58,295 nucleotides of DNA, taken from assembly GCA_903861145.1 (NCBI GenBank), contig CAIOTH010000013.1, positions 1-58,295 on the forward strand. Direction: 5' to 3'. The first letter of the stretch is position 1, and the number at the start of each line of letters is the position of its first letter. This stretch comes from an uncultured Bacteroidota bacterium. Lineage in GTDB: Bacteria; Bacteroidota; Bacteroidia; Chitinophagales; LD1. Below are positions 33,915 to 42,877 of this stretch, in pieces. The notes under the pieces are model-generated. The model searched no databases. It was not told the DNA's origin and saw nothing but the letters and a program-made list of their open reading frames with translations. A program made the position numbers and the translations under genes.

Positions 33915-36284
33915 TTATTCCTTAATAATTTTGGTGTTGTACACCTTGTTATTGCCTTGAACAATATTTAACAGGTAAACGCCTGATGGCAACTCGTGTA
34001 AACTAAGGATAGTTTTACCCATTGCAGTTTTAACGCCAAAAGGCTGGCTAAGCAATAACCTTCCTAACATATCATACAGGTTAACCATGCAGTTTTCATT
34101 GGTGGTTGTGCCTTCTATCGTTAAATAATCATGCGTTGGGTTCGGCATTACGCTGAACATTGAGGCAGAAGATTCTTCAATGCCAAGTGTACTATCGCAT
34201 TCCAAAGTGTGGGCATATTCATACCTCGCCTTGAAGCATCCGTTCGAATCAACAAAGTTGTAATAAATGGTATCCTTGCCAATAGGCGCCACGGATGGAA
34301 CAAATAACGAATCATCAACAATCCCTTGCCCGGTATAATAACCACCAGCAGGTGAGCCACCGCTCATAACAATAGTAGCGGCATTATTGCAAACAGTATC
34401 AAAGGTAAGATACAGTGTAGTGTGCGGTAACGGGTTAACAGTAAGTTGTAAATAGATAATGCTATCGCACCCGTTTGATGCTATAACAGTATCGGCATAA
34501 TTGCCGCTGGTTGTATGGCCCATGAAGGTATCTCGCTGGCAAATAGACCTGGTAATAGCTATGCTGGGTTGAGGAAGAACTATCAGCGTAAGGTTCACTA
34601 TACTATCGCAACCATTACCATTGCTAAGCGTATCGCTAAAGTTACCTGCCACCGTGTGACCATTATAGCTGGCGCCATTACAAATAGTTTGTGTGCTGCT
34701 GGCGCCGGTTATAGCCGGCAAAACCGTAAGGGTAAGCGTTACAATGCTATCGCAGCCACCTACTGCTGAAAGCGTATCACTATAAGTACCGCCTGTGTTA
34801 TGCCCCGCAAAAGATTGCCCAGAACAAATCGTTTGGCTGGCATTTGTAACTGTTGCAGGAAGCACTGTAAGTGTAAGTGTTCTGATACTATCACAACTTC
34901 CTACCGATGGAATCGTGTCGATATAAGTTCCGGCAGTAGTATGCCCATAATACGAAAGCCCCTGGCATATTTGGGCTGTAATCGAACTCGTTACAGCTGC
35001 TGATACATTTACCGACGAAGCTCCCGTTGCCGAACAGTTGTTAGCATCAGTTCCTGTAACCAGGTAAGTTGCATTTGATACCGGTTGAACGGTGATTGTA
35101 GTGGTTGTCTCGTTATCGCTCCATACATAATTTAATGCCCCGTTTGCAGTTATGGTAGTTTGCATACCCGCGCAAATGTTAGCATTGGTTATATTGAAAA
35201 AGATAGACGGTGCAGTGTTGATGATAACTGATACAGATGCCGAAGCCGAACATGTATTTGAATTTGTAACCGTAACGGTTACTGTACTAGTACTACCAAC
35301 AGCATTAGTTTGCGCCGTGCTGTTATCGCTCCATAAATAGGTGCTTCCCGCATTTCCGGCATCAAGCGTAACAAATCCTCCGCACTGCGCAGGCGGCGTG
35401 GCAATATTAATGGTAGGAACGGCATTGATAACCACGGTAGCACTGCCTGTCATGATAGCCGTATCCAAATTACTGTTCTTGGTACCTACAACGGTATATG
35501 TACCGGCAGCGGTTTGCAACCCAAAGGTTATGGCCGAACCCGTACCGGCAACCGCATTTCCCATATTTGAATAACTGCTGTTTTTAAGCTGATAGGTAAC
35601 TCCGGTATCTGAACTTGCCAGTCCAATAGCGACACCATTGCTTCCCGGGCAATATCCTCCACCACCCGTTACACCATATAGGTTTAACCCGCTGGTACTG
35701 ATAACAGTTCCGTCAACCACAAAATCATCAAGCCTGAAGGTACCAGCCGTACTTGTGGCACCCGTTAAAGTCATTACCAAAGTAAAAGTGCCGGTAAGGT
35801 TGGTAAAGCTGTTAACCGGCGTTAGTGCCCCGGTATTGCCCCCTGTAGTTCCGGCAAGTGTAAGATTGTTTACAGCCGCAGTTCCGTTAATAGTAATATT
35901 GGCTGTAGTAGGGCCAGTGCCACTTTCCTTATCCCAAAAAGAAAGGTCAGTAACACTCAACGAATAACCGGAATTAACAGTAAAGGTCAATGTATAGGTG
36001 GTAGACGCCGGGTAATCATTATGGCTTATAGATAAAGCCTGGCAAGCGGTAGTGCCGCATGAACCTGAGTAACTGATAAAACCGCCGCTATAATTGGTTG
36101 CCCATGATGAAGCACTCAATCCCGCCGCTAAAACATCCGGGGTTCCTGTCCAGGGGCTGGCAGTTGTAGTATTGTTACCGGGAAGATTCTCAAAGCCGTA
36201 TTGGTAAACCACAGCCGCGTGGGCTGTAATGGCAATGATTAATAAAACGGCAAAAGCCAAAATGGTTTTAAAGTGAAGTTTCAT
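33915..36284 (-). CDS. Large modular T9SS cargo protein with Cys-paired repeats
   Basis: A 789-residue protein with signal peptide (MKLHFKTILAFAVLLIIAITAHA). The first 200 residues form a beta-sandwich with FENLPGNNTTTASPWTGTP and FRLDDFVVDGTV, resembling exported lectin- or choice-of-anchor-like domains. Around residues 255-430 come Ig-like or PKD-like units (TYLWSDNSTAQTNAVGS, LNYVWSDNETTTTITVQPV). Four tandem modules of about 45 residues follow (about 435-625), each with QTIC-G-SF-GH-T-GTY-DTL and ending GCDSIVTLTLTVLP, that is a Cys near each end. The C-terminus (PNPTHDYLTIEGTT to VYNTKIIKE) is a type A T9SS sorting tail. A surface adhesin or matrix role is likely but inferred. Confidence 0.85.
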   Translation of the reverse strand: MKLHFKTILAFAVLLIIAITAHAAVVYQYGFENLPGNNTTTASPWTGTPDVLAAGLSASSWATNYSGGFISYSGSCGTTACQALSISHNDYPASTTYTLTFTVNSGYSLSVTDLSFWDKESGTGPTTANITINGTAAVNNLTLAGTTGGNTGALTPVNSFTNLTGTFTLVMTLTGATSTAGTFRLDDFVVDGTVISTSGLNLYGVTGGGGYCPGSNGVAIGLASSDTGVTYQLKNSSYSNMGNAVAGTGSAITFGLQTAAGTYTVVGTKNSNLDTAIMTGSATVVINAVPTINIATPPAQCGGFVTLDAGNAGSTYLWSDNSTAQTNAVGSTSTVTVTVTNSNTCSASASVSVIINTAPSIFFNITNANICAGMQTTITANGALNYVWSDNETTTTITVQPVSNATYLVTGTDANNCSATGASSVNVSAAVTSSITAQICQGLSYYGHTTAGTYIDTIPSVGSCDSIRTLTLTVLPATVTNASQTICSGQSFAGHNTGGTYSDTLSAVGGCDSIVTLTLTVLPAITGASSTQTICNGASYNGHTVAGNFSDTLSNGNGCDSIVNLTLIVLPQPSIAITRSICQRDTFMGHTTSGNYADTVIASNGCDSIIYLQLTVNPLPHTTLYLTFDTVCNNAATIVMSGGSPAGGYYTGQGIVDDSLFVPSVAPIGKDTIYYNFVDSNGCFKARYEYAHTLECDSTLGIEESSASMFSVMPNPTHDYLTIEGTTTNENCMVNLYDMLGRLLLSQPFGVKTAMGKTILSLHELPSGVYLLNIVQGNNKVYNTKIIKE

Positions 36285-36326
36285 GTGTCGTAAAATTTAA
36301 CTATTAAGTGTGTCAAAAATGGACTG

Positions 36327-36356
36327 CGAAATTAGTTTTTGTCCCTTTCCGCGCAA
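36327..36356 (-). promoter_or_regulatory. Promoter of the large T9SS gene (TTG-N19-TAATTTCG)
   Basis: On the minus strand TTG (36356-36354), 19 bases, then TAATTTCG (36334-36327), a one-base variant of TAnnTTTG. The expected start is about 35 bases before the ATG at 36284. Confidence 0.5.
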
Positions 36357-36502
36357 TAGCCCCGGGTTATCATTGCGTTAAATCAACATTTTAGGGATAT
36401 AAGGGGCTTAAAATGATGTCTTTCTGAGCAAATACTAATTACCAACACAGCCTTGCGAAGTCTCTTTTGTTATTTTCGCATCGCTCAAAACACAACTTCG
36501 GC

Positions 36503-39184
36503 GTGATAAGAAATGTGCTCCTCTTTCATATTATTTTGACTCTAATTGCTTGTAGCGCTGGTTGTAAATCAGTGTACATTGGCAAAGGACAAACCACAGC
36601 ATTAAGTTATCACAGCAATTATGACGACACCACCGTTATGACCATTGCCGGGCCTATTTTACTGCCATACAACCGCTTTATCGACCCGGCGGGTAGCGTG
36701 GTTCACTTCGGCGACCCTGACCGGGAAAATCATAGCCTCGACTGCATTATTCTGCCCGATGGAAAAACCCTGGCGGTTGAAGACCGTTATGGTATAACCA
36801 TTATTAGTATCACAACTAAGCAGGTGCTTTACGAGTTTCAATATAAAAATGATAAAAGCACTAAGGGATTGATGAGCACTTATTCAGGCATCAAGACTTT
36901 GGAATTAAACGGGAAGGTTCATATTTTTTGGAGCGCGGCTAATAACAACAAAGCCACCTCAGTTGTTTTAGACGGAACCTGGGATGGAAAAACAATAAAG
37001 ATTGAAGGCACCTTCGATTTTGCACCTATAGCGCCTTCGCCGTTAGCACTACCAAATGATATAGCCATTAATAAAGAAGAGGGCGATTACTACATGTATG
37101 TAGCGCTAAACGGGAACAGCACTTTAGACAAAATACGGTTAAGCGATAAAAAAACTATTTGGTCGCACACCACAGGTATGGCCCCATTTGGCATTGCTCT
37201 GTCAAATAATAGAGCTTATGTAACCAATTGGGCTGGCCCACAAACCACTGATTCTTCACTCGAAACCGCAGGCGTGCCTTATGGCAGTGTTTATATCAAT
37301 CACCGCACCGGTGGCACTTTGCGCGGTACAGTTTCTGTATTCGATTTGAAAACCGGTAACGTAACCAATGAGATAAATGTGGGACTTCACCCCAATGCCA
37401 TTATCACCAGCCCCGACCAAAAATTTGTTTATGTATCAAACGGTAATAGCGATAATGTTTATGTAATTAACACAATTACAAACCTGGTAACTGATTCAAT
37501 ACCCGTGCGAATAAGTTTAAAGGATAATCCCTTTATTGGTAGTTCGCCCAACGCATTGGCCATTAACCGTACCGGCACCAGGCTTTATGTAGCCAACGGC
37601 ATGGACAATGCTTTAGCTGTAATTGAATTGGGCTCAAAATCTTCAATCAACAAAGGCAACGACAAGTTACTGGGATATATTCCTACCGAAGCATATCCTG
37701 CAGGTATTGCATTGGATGATAGCAGTCTTTATGTCTGCAATCTTGAGGGCGAAGGCTCGCGCATACCTGGCCCAAAGGGATACACGGCGCACCATGAACA
37801 GGCAACGGTTTCCATTATCCCCATTCCGGGCGGTAAAGAATTTCCGGCATTAACGCAAAGGGTTGAAAATGCCAATTTGTTATTCCGCACAAAGCTTTCG
37901 CAATTACTGCCGCGTAAAAATGTTGCCGCTAAACCGTTGCCCGAAAGAATAGGCGAGCCATCACTCATTAAGCATGTGGTTTACATCATAAAAGAGAATA
38001 GAACGTACGACCAGGTGTTAGGCGATATAAAAGCCGGCGATGGCCAAAGTTCTCTTTGCATTTTTGGCGATAGTGTTACACCCAATCAACATGAGCTGGC
38101 CAACAATTTTATGTTGCTGGATAACTACTATGCCTCAGGGAAATCATCTGCCGAAGGGCATCAGTGGACGGATGCCGCTATGACCAGCGATTACGTTGAG
38201 AAAAATGTGCGCGCCTGGTTCAGAAGCTACCCGCACGTACAAAACGATGCGCTGGTTTATAATAAAGAGGGCTTTATATGGAACAACGCACTCGACCACG
38301 GCAAAAGTGTTCGCATTTTCGGCGAGGCCTGCGACCCTGAGTGGGACCGGTCGTTAAAATGGAAAGACATTTACAGCTTGTACAAACAGGGCAAGCATAT
38401 TGATTTTAAGAATAATACTACCATCTCGCGTGTAAGGCCCATTCTCGATACCACCTGCCCCTGCGCCGATACGCACGATTTTATGGATGTAATGCGCGCC
38501 GATGCCTTTATTGGCTACATGAAACTAGCCGAACAAAAGGACAGCGATACATGGCCGCAACTAATGATTGTTTCATTATCGGACGACCACACTGCAGGAA
38601 CCCGTCCCGGCATCCCAACCCCACGCGCTATGGTGGCAGATAACGATTTGGCCGTAGGTAAAATTGTTGACGCCATTTCGCACAGTAAATATTGGCAAAA
38701 CACCGCCATTTTTATTACTGAAGATGATTCGCAGGATGGATGGGATCATGTATCGGCTTATCGTACTACCGGTTTTGTTGTCAGTCCTTATTCCGGACTG
38801 CGAAAAACGGTGCACACCAATTACAACCAAACCTGCATGGTACGTACTATTGAACAAATTTTAGGGCTGCCGCCTATGAATGTAATTGATGCAACCGCAT
38901 TACCTATGTTCGATTGTTTCAGTGCCGCATTAGATACTACTAATACAAAATATAGGCTTCGCAACAACATTATTCCTTTAGATGAAATGAATAAGGATGA
39001 ATCGTACTTACGTGGTAAGGAATTGAATTACGCAATCCTATCATCAGGACATCAATATGACAAAGTAGATGGAGGCGATGATAATTTACTTAACCATATT
39101 CTTTGGTTTTCAGCAAAAGGAAATAAACCATATCCAAGTGCAAAAACTTTGAAGAAGAAAGATAAAGATGATGATGGTGATTGA
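36503..39184 (+). CDS. YncE-like beta-propeller fused to a phosphoesterase domain, lipoprotein
   Basis: About 893 residues from the GTG at 36503; the TTG at 36467 would add 12 residues and has no support. The N-terminus VIRNVLLFHIILTLIACSAGC has a lipobox-like end (ACSAGC). Residues about 60-450 form repeated propeller blades (SPDQKFVYVSNGNSDNVYVIN, NRTGTRLYVANGMDNALAVIE, LDDSSLYVCNLEG) of the YncE/YVTN kind. From about 490 comes a phosphoesterase of the phospholipase C/acid phosphatase type: KHVVYIIKENRTYDQVLGDI, NNFMLLDNYYASGKSSAEGHQWTDA, SLSDDHTAGTRP, AIFITEDDSQDG, with conserved Glu-Asn and Asp-His pairs. Likely a surface or periplasmic phosphoesterase; substrate unknown. The C-terminus is Lys/Asp-rich. 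Confidence 0.85.
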   Translation: MIRNVLLFHIILTLIACSAGCKSVYIGKGQTTALSYHSNYDDTTVMTIAGPILLPYNRFIDPAGSVVHFGDPDRENHSLDCIILPDGKTLAVEDRYGITIISITTKQVLYEFQYKNDKSTKGLMSTYSGIKTLELNGKVHIFWSAANNNKATSVVLDGTWDGKTIKIEGTFDFAPIAPSPLALPNDIAINKEEGDYYMYVALNGNSTLDKIRLSDKKTIWSHTTGMAPFGIALSNNRAYVTNWAGPQTTDSSLETAGVPYGSVYINHRTGGTLRGTVSVFDLKTGNVTNEINVGLHPNAIITSPDQKFVYVSNGNSDNVYVINTITNLVTDSIPVRISLKDNPFIGSSPNALAINRTGTRLYVANGMDNALAVIELGSKSSINKGNDKLLGYIPTEAYPAGIALDDSSLYVCNLEGEGSRIPGPKGYTAHHEQATVSIIPIPGGKEFPALTQRVENANLLFRTKLSQLLPRKNVAAKPLPERIGEPSLIKHVVYIIKENRTYDQVLGDIKAGDGQSSLCIFGDSVTPNQHELANNFMLLDNYYASGKSSAEGHQWTDAAMTSDYVEKNVRAWFRSYPHVQNDALVYNKEGFIWNNALDHGKSVRIFGEACDPEWDRSLKWKDIYSLYKQGKHIDFKNNTTISRVRPILDTTCPCADTHDFMDVMRADAFIGYMKLAEQKDSDTWPQLMIVSLSDDHTAGTRPGIPTPRAMVADNDLAVGKIVDAISHSKYWQNTAIFITEDDSQDGWDHVSAYRTTGFVVSPYSGLRKTVHTNYNQTCMVRTIEQILGLPPMNVIDATALPMFDCFSAALDTTNTKYRLRNNIIPLDEMNKDESYLRGKELNYAILSSGHQYDKVDGGDDNLLNHILWFSAKGNKPYPSAKTLKKKDKDDDGD

Positions 39185-39217
39185 AATGATTATGCTTACC
39201 GATAAACAAAACCAGTT

Positions 39218-40135
39218 TTGATAAATTTTATTCTGATAGGATTTTGCATCGCAGTTGGCTTTTTATTAAAGGCTTTTAAGCTGGTACCCGACAATGCACA
39301 TAAAGGAATCAACACCTGGATTATCTATATGGCCATACCGGCTGTGGCCTTAAAATATATACCTGCAATTACATGGAGTAACGATTTGTTGCTACCTGCT
39401 TATATGCCGGTAATTGTTTGGAGTGGTAGTTGGCTGCTTTTTAAAGTGTATTCACTTAGGTTCAACATCTCTCCTACTACACGCGCGGCACTAACCCTTA
39501 CCTGTGGCTTGGGTAATACTTCATTTGTAGGATTTCCGCTTGTACAGGCTTACTATGGCGAACATGCTATAAGCATAGCTGTAATCAGCGACCAAGTAAC
39601 GTTTGTGCTTATGGCAACCGTAGGCGCCATGATGGCCATGAATGCATCCAACCATAAAGGCCTCGATTTAAAAACCGTTCCCTTAAAATTGATTCAATTT
39701 CCACCTTTCGTAGCTTCCATACTGGCATTAATTCTTCCGCGCTTTGTTGACCTAACACCTCTTAACCCCATCTTCGATAAAATAGCCGTTACCCTGGTTC
39801 CGTTAGCGCTATTTACGGTTGGCTTGCAACTAAACTTTACGGGTTGGCAAAGCGAAATAAAATTGCTCACCATCGGCCTTAGCTACAAACTTATTTTAGC
39901 ACCGGTAATGATTATTGGCGTAGCACTTATTTTGCATTTAAAAGGGATAGTTCCGCAAATTGCAGTTTTTGAAGCAGCGGTGGCACCCATGATAACGGCT
40001 GCGGTACTGGCAGACCAATACAACCTCAATTCTAAACTTGCCAACCTGATGGTGGGCACCGGCATTTTGCTTTCGTTAATTACCACCGGCGTGTGGTATA
40101 TAGTTTTGCAGCATTTAGCCGCGCCGGGCAGCTAA
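39218..40135 (+). CDS. AEC-family (auxin efflux carrier-like) transporter, TTG start
   Basis: A 305-residue protein with ten hydrophobic helices arranged as two five-helix halves, the AEC plan. The start fits family N-termini (INFILIGFCIAVGFLLKAFK) and includes PDNAHKGINTWIIYMAIPAVALKY; the second half carries IPQIAVFEAAVAPMITAAVLA. In known members the family exports small organic anions. TTG at 39218 is accepted because the in-frame stop at 39203 leaves no ATG, and it overlaps the stop of a 12-codon frame (39187-39221, ATG ATT ATG to TGA). It follows the phosphoesterase gene by 33 bases and its 3 prime end overlaps folA by 21 bases. Confidence 0.85.
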   Translation: MINFILIGFCIAVGFLLKAFKLVPDNAHKGINTWIIYMAIPAVALKYIPAITWSNDLLLPAYMPVIVWSGSWLLFKVYSLRFNISPTTRAALTLTCGLGNTSFVGFPLVQAYYGEHAISIAVISDQVTFVLMATVGAMMAMNASNHKGLDLKTVPLKLIQFPPFVASILALILPRFVDLTPLNPIFDKIAVTLVPLALFTVGLQLNFTGWQSEIKLLTIGLSYKLILAPVMIIGVALILHLKGIVPQIAVFEAAVAPMITAAVLADQYNLNSKLANLMVGTGILLSLITTGVWYIVLQHLAAPGS

Positions 40136-40621
40136 TTTCCTTCCGTATTTTATAAACGAATAATCGTACGGATTAAAATCATCGGCCTTAAAATCAGCTT
40201 CGTTTATTACACTCCAAATATCAGTGTCAATTTCCGGAAAAAATGCATCACCAATAAATTTGGCATGCACCAGCGTGATGTAAAGGTTATCGGCCCGCTC
40301 AATGGCCTGTTTAAATATTTCGGCGCCGCCTAATACAAAAACCTCATGCTCTCCGCGTAATTTCTCAATGGCCTGTTGAAGGCTTATAGCGGTAACGTCA
40401 CCTCCGGCAACTTTATAATCGTGTTGCCTGGTTATAACCACATTCCCCGCATCCGAACAAAGCTTATCTGCCGCCTCGTACGATTTACGGCCCATAATAA
40501 ATTTCTTCCCCTTGGTAATTTTTTTGAAGTTCTGGAGGTCGGCCGGTAAATGCCAGGGCAAACGGTTTTGCACCCCTATAACCCTGTTTTCGCTTATGGC
40601 CGCAATAAGTGATACAATCAT
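40115..40621 (-). CDS. folA: Dihydrofolate reductase
   Basis: A 168-residue protein starting MIVSLIAAISENRVIGVQNR, then LPWHLPADLQNFKKITKGK with the invariant substrate-binding Trp and Asp, and VLGGAEIFKQAI in the NADPH-binding half. DHFR reduces dihydrofolate to tetrahydrofolate in the cytoplasm. No thyA is beside it. The gene overlaps the 3 prime end of the AEC gene on the other strand by 21 bases. The acyl-CoA dehydrogenase gene lies 34 bases downstream on the same strand. Confidence 0.95.
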   Translation of the reverse strand: MIVSLIAAISENRVIGVQNRLPWHLPADLQNFKKITKGKKFIMGRKSYEAADKLCSDAGNVVITRQHDYKVAGGDVTAISLQQAIEKLRGEHEVFVLGGAEIFKQAIERADNLYITLVHAKFIGDAFFPEIDTDIWSVINEADFKADDFNPYDYSFIKYGRKLAARRG

Positions 40622-40655
40622 GAATAAGTTTTTGAAGTTAAACTACTATAACACA

Positions 40656-42368
40656 TCAAAACTCCCAGCCAATCAACCCGTTTACCTCCGCAACCGATAA
40701 GGGTATTACTTCCTGCAAACCGGTTGGCGCATATTTCTCTTTCAGATAGGCCAGCGCAGGCAAAATCCACTCTTTGCTTTCATCATTCAGCGCATCAATC
40801 AACAACGAAATCTGGTATAATGAAGTTAGTTTTTCAAAAAACAATTTTGCCGATGATTCCATTTCATCCTGCGGCATCGCTTTTAATTTTTCAGAAAACA
40901 AAACAAGACTTGCTAATTCAGCTTGCATAAAACCGCCATAAGCGGCATTGCTTTTTGCAACCAGGGTTATTTCATCGCACATTACCTCAAATCCTTTCGA
41001 TTTCACCATGGCCCTTAGCATATCCAAAATAATAACATTACCCGAGCCTTCCCAAATTGGCAGTACCATCACATCGCGCATCACTTTAGGCATAACGCCA
41101 TCCTCAATGTAACCCAGCCCACCCATCAACTCCATGCTTTCGCGGGTAATATAAACACCCATCTCTGCCGACCATTTTTTTGTCATGGGGTTAACCAGCC
41201 TGAAAAGTTGCGCTTCTTTCTCATGGCCTGCATCGGCAAGATCCAGCAATTCAATCGCCTTCCATACCATGTAAAAGTTAGCAACGTTCAAGGCTCCCAA
41301 CTCAGTAAGTTTCGTGCGTATCAAAGCATGCTCCAATACAATTTTTCCGAAAGACTTCCGGTGCGATAAAAACTGGTATGCTTCAATTAAAGCGCGCCTT
41401 GAAGCTGAAAGCGCCGCCACCGAATTATACAACCTTGATAGGCTTATCATCTCTACCATCACCTTAAAGCCTTCAAATTCGTTTCCTACCAAAGTGCCCT
41501 GCGTATCGGTTAACATACATTCCGCACTTGCCATACTACGCACACCCAGTTTGTCTTTCAAACGAATTACATCCATCATGTTTTTCTCACCTGTAGGCAA
41601 ATTCTTTTCAATTAAAAAGATGGAAAGGCCGCGTGTTCCTTTTATTCCTTCGTCGGTTCTTGCCAATGCAAAAATTAATTCAGCGTTAGCATTACTGCAA
41701 AACCATTTCTCGCCATTTAGCAGGTAGGTTTTGTTTTCTTTATGTGTAGCGGTGGTAATATTTGCTCCTACATCCGAGCCACCGGTTTTCTCAGTCAAAA
41801 ACATGGCACCGGTGTATAAATCCTCCGCCTTATCGGTATAAATATGCGGCATCAATCGGGCCTTATCTTCATCATCGCAAAACAAATCAATCAGCCGGGC
41901 AACTCCGTCAGTCATACAAAGGGGGCAATACTGGCCGCTTTCGCTCATAGCGTATAAATAGCCCGAGGCAAAACCCAGTCGTTGCTTTTCGTTGGTAAAT
42001 TTTTTATTCAGCGAAGGTTCCCACTTAACCCTGAACATTTCTGACTTAACTGCTACTTTCATCAACTCCCAATATGAGGGGTGGAAACGTATATCATTCA
42101 AAGTTTGTCCCAAAAAATTTCGTTTAACCAATTCCGGCCCGTGCTTATCGGCTTGTAGCGATAGGTCATTCATCGGCCCGGCAGCCTGTGCGCCGGTCCA
42201 TTGCAGCTTGTCCTGCATATATGCAAAACCACCAGGCGATACTGCACGCTTTAAATGGTTCCTGAAAATTTTATCGCTTTGGTAAAAATTTTTGCTGGCG
42301 TGAAAGTTTTCGTCCAGCACCCGGTTTTTTTCCTGGGGATAACGTGAGGTTGCGGTAATGGTATCCAT
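40656..42368 (-). CDS. Acyl-CoA dehydrogenase (AidB-like)
   Basis: A 570-residue FAD protein. Conserved pieces: MYAMSESGQYCPLCMTDGV near residue 135, TGAMFLTEKTGGSDVGANIT (FAD/substrate loop), YLLNGEKWFCSNANAE, FKVMVEMISLSRLYNSV and YITRESMELMGGLGYIEDG, then the C-terminal helical region. The N-terminal extension and the G-G-x-G-Y signature place it with AidB-like acyl-CoA dehydrogenases rather than the 380-residue short-chain kind. AidB-like proteins may act on acyl-CoAs or in alkylation response; the sequence does not decide. Start ATG at 42368 gives MDTITATSRYPQEKN. It is divergent from the immunity-like gene. Confidence 0.9.
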   Translation of the reverse strand: MDTITATSRYPQEKNRVLDENFHASKNFYQSDKIFRNHLKRAVSPGGFAYMQDKLQWTGAQAAGPMNDLSLQADKHGPELVKRNFLGQTLNDIRFHPSYWELMKVAVKSEMFRVKWEPSLNKKFTNEKQRLGFASGYLYAMSESGQYCPLCMTDGVARLIDLFCDDEDKARLMPHIYTDKAEDLYTGAMFLTEKTGGSDVGANITTATHKENKTYLLNGEKWFCSNANAELIFALARTDEGIKGTRGLSIFLIEKNLPTGEKNMMDVIRLKDKLGVRSMASAECMLTDTQGTLVGNEFEGFKVMVEMISLSRLYNSVAALSASRRALIEAYQFLSHRKSFGKIVLEHALIRTKLTELGALNVANFYMVWKAIELLDLADAGHEKEAQLFRLVNPMTKKWSAEMGVYITRESMELMGGLGYIEDGVMPKVMRDVMVLPIWEGSGNVIILDMLRAMVKSKGFEVMCDEITLVAKSNAAYGGFMQAELASLVLFSEKLKAMPQDEMESSAKLFFEKLTSLYQISLLIDALNDESKEWILPALAYLKEKYAPTGLQEVIPLSVAEVNGLIGWEF

Positions 42369-42463
42369 AAATCTATTGGTCTTTATATAGTGAAGATAGT
42401 GGGAATTTTGAGGGTTTGATACGCCGGAATGATTATCTTAACATGAAATTTATCATTGGGTAA

Positions 42464-42877
42464 ATGCAGAATACTATAGAAGAGATTGAGCAAGAATTTT
42501 GGGGAGCCCCTCTTAAGGATGCATCGTATTTAATCACCACTTGCCATAACCTCAGGAGAAAAAATATTGATGCGTTTACTATAGAGGATTTCCGAATACT
42601 TATTGGGCAAAATATTGGCCTAGAAATATTAATATCCAAGGCCATTCAAATCCTTAATAAGGATATTTTGGCCGAGGGTGATTTTTACGAAGGCGACCTG
42701 CTTAAAAGCGTTTTGACTAGCCGGAAAGATTTTTGGAAAGTCCATCCTGACTTGAAAAATGAAATGACCAGAATTTATGAGGAAAATATCGGGAGCCTGG
42801 ACGAGCTCGACACGACGGATCAGGTAAGAGAAGGTATAAAAGAAGCTTACGAGGAATTTAAAAAAGAAATTACCTAA
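42464..42877 (+). CDS. CdiI-type immunity protein (orphan)
   Basis: A 137-residue soluble acidic protein starting MQNTIEEIEQEFWGAPLKDA. The blocks YLITTCHNLRRKNIDAFTIEDFRILIGQNIGLEILI and DILAEGDFYEGDLLKSVLTS, in pieces, match the contact-dependent growth inhibition immunity family (CdiI_3-like) as I recall it, with L-R-x-x-x-I-D-x-F-T-I-E-D-x-R-I-x-I-G-Q-N the clearest signature. Such proteins neutralise the toxin tip of a neighbour-delivered CDI or T6SS effector. No toxin gene with a recognisable C-terminal toxin lies beside it, so it looks orphaned. It overlaps the 3 prime end of panC by four bases on the opposite strand. Confidence 0.7.
   Translation: MQNTIEEIEQEFWGAPLKDASYLITTCHNLRRKNIDAFTIEDFRILIGQNIGLEILISKAIQILNKDILAEGDFYEGDLLKSVLTSRKDFWKVHPDLKNEMTRIYEENIGSLDELDTTDQVREGIKEAYEEFKKEIT

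Noticed and set aside
35638-35967. Pro/Val-rich plus-strand frame opposite the modular T9SS gene
   Set aside because: Composition is explained as the complement of Thr/Gly-rich repeats in the real gene.
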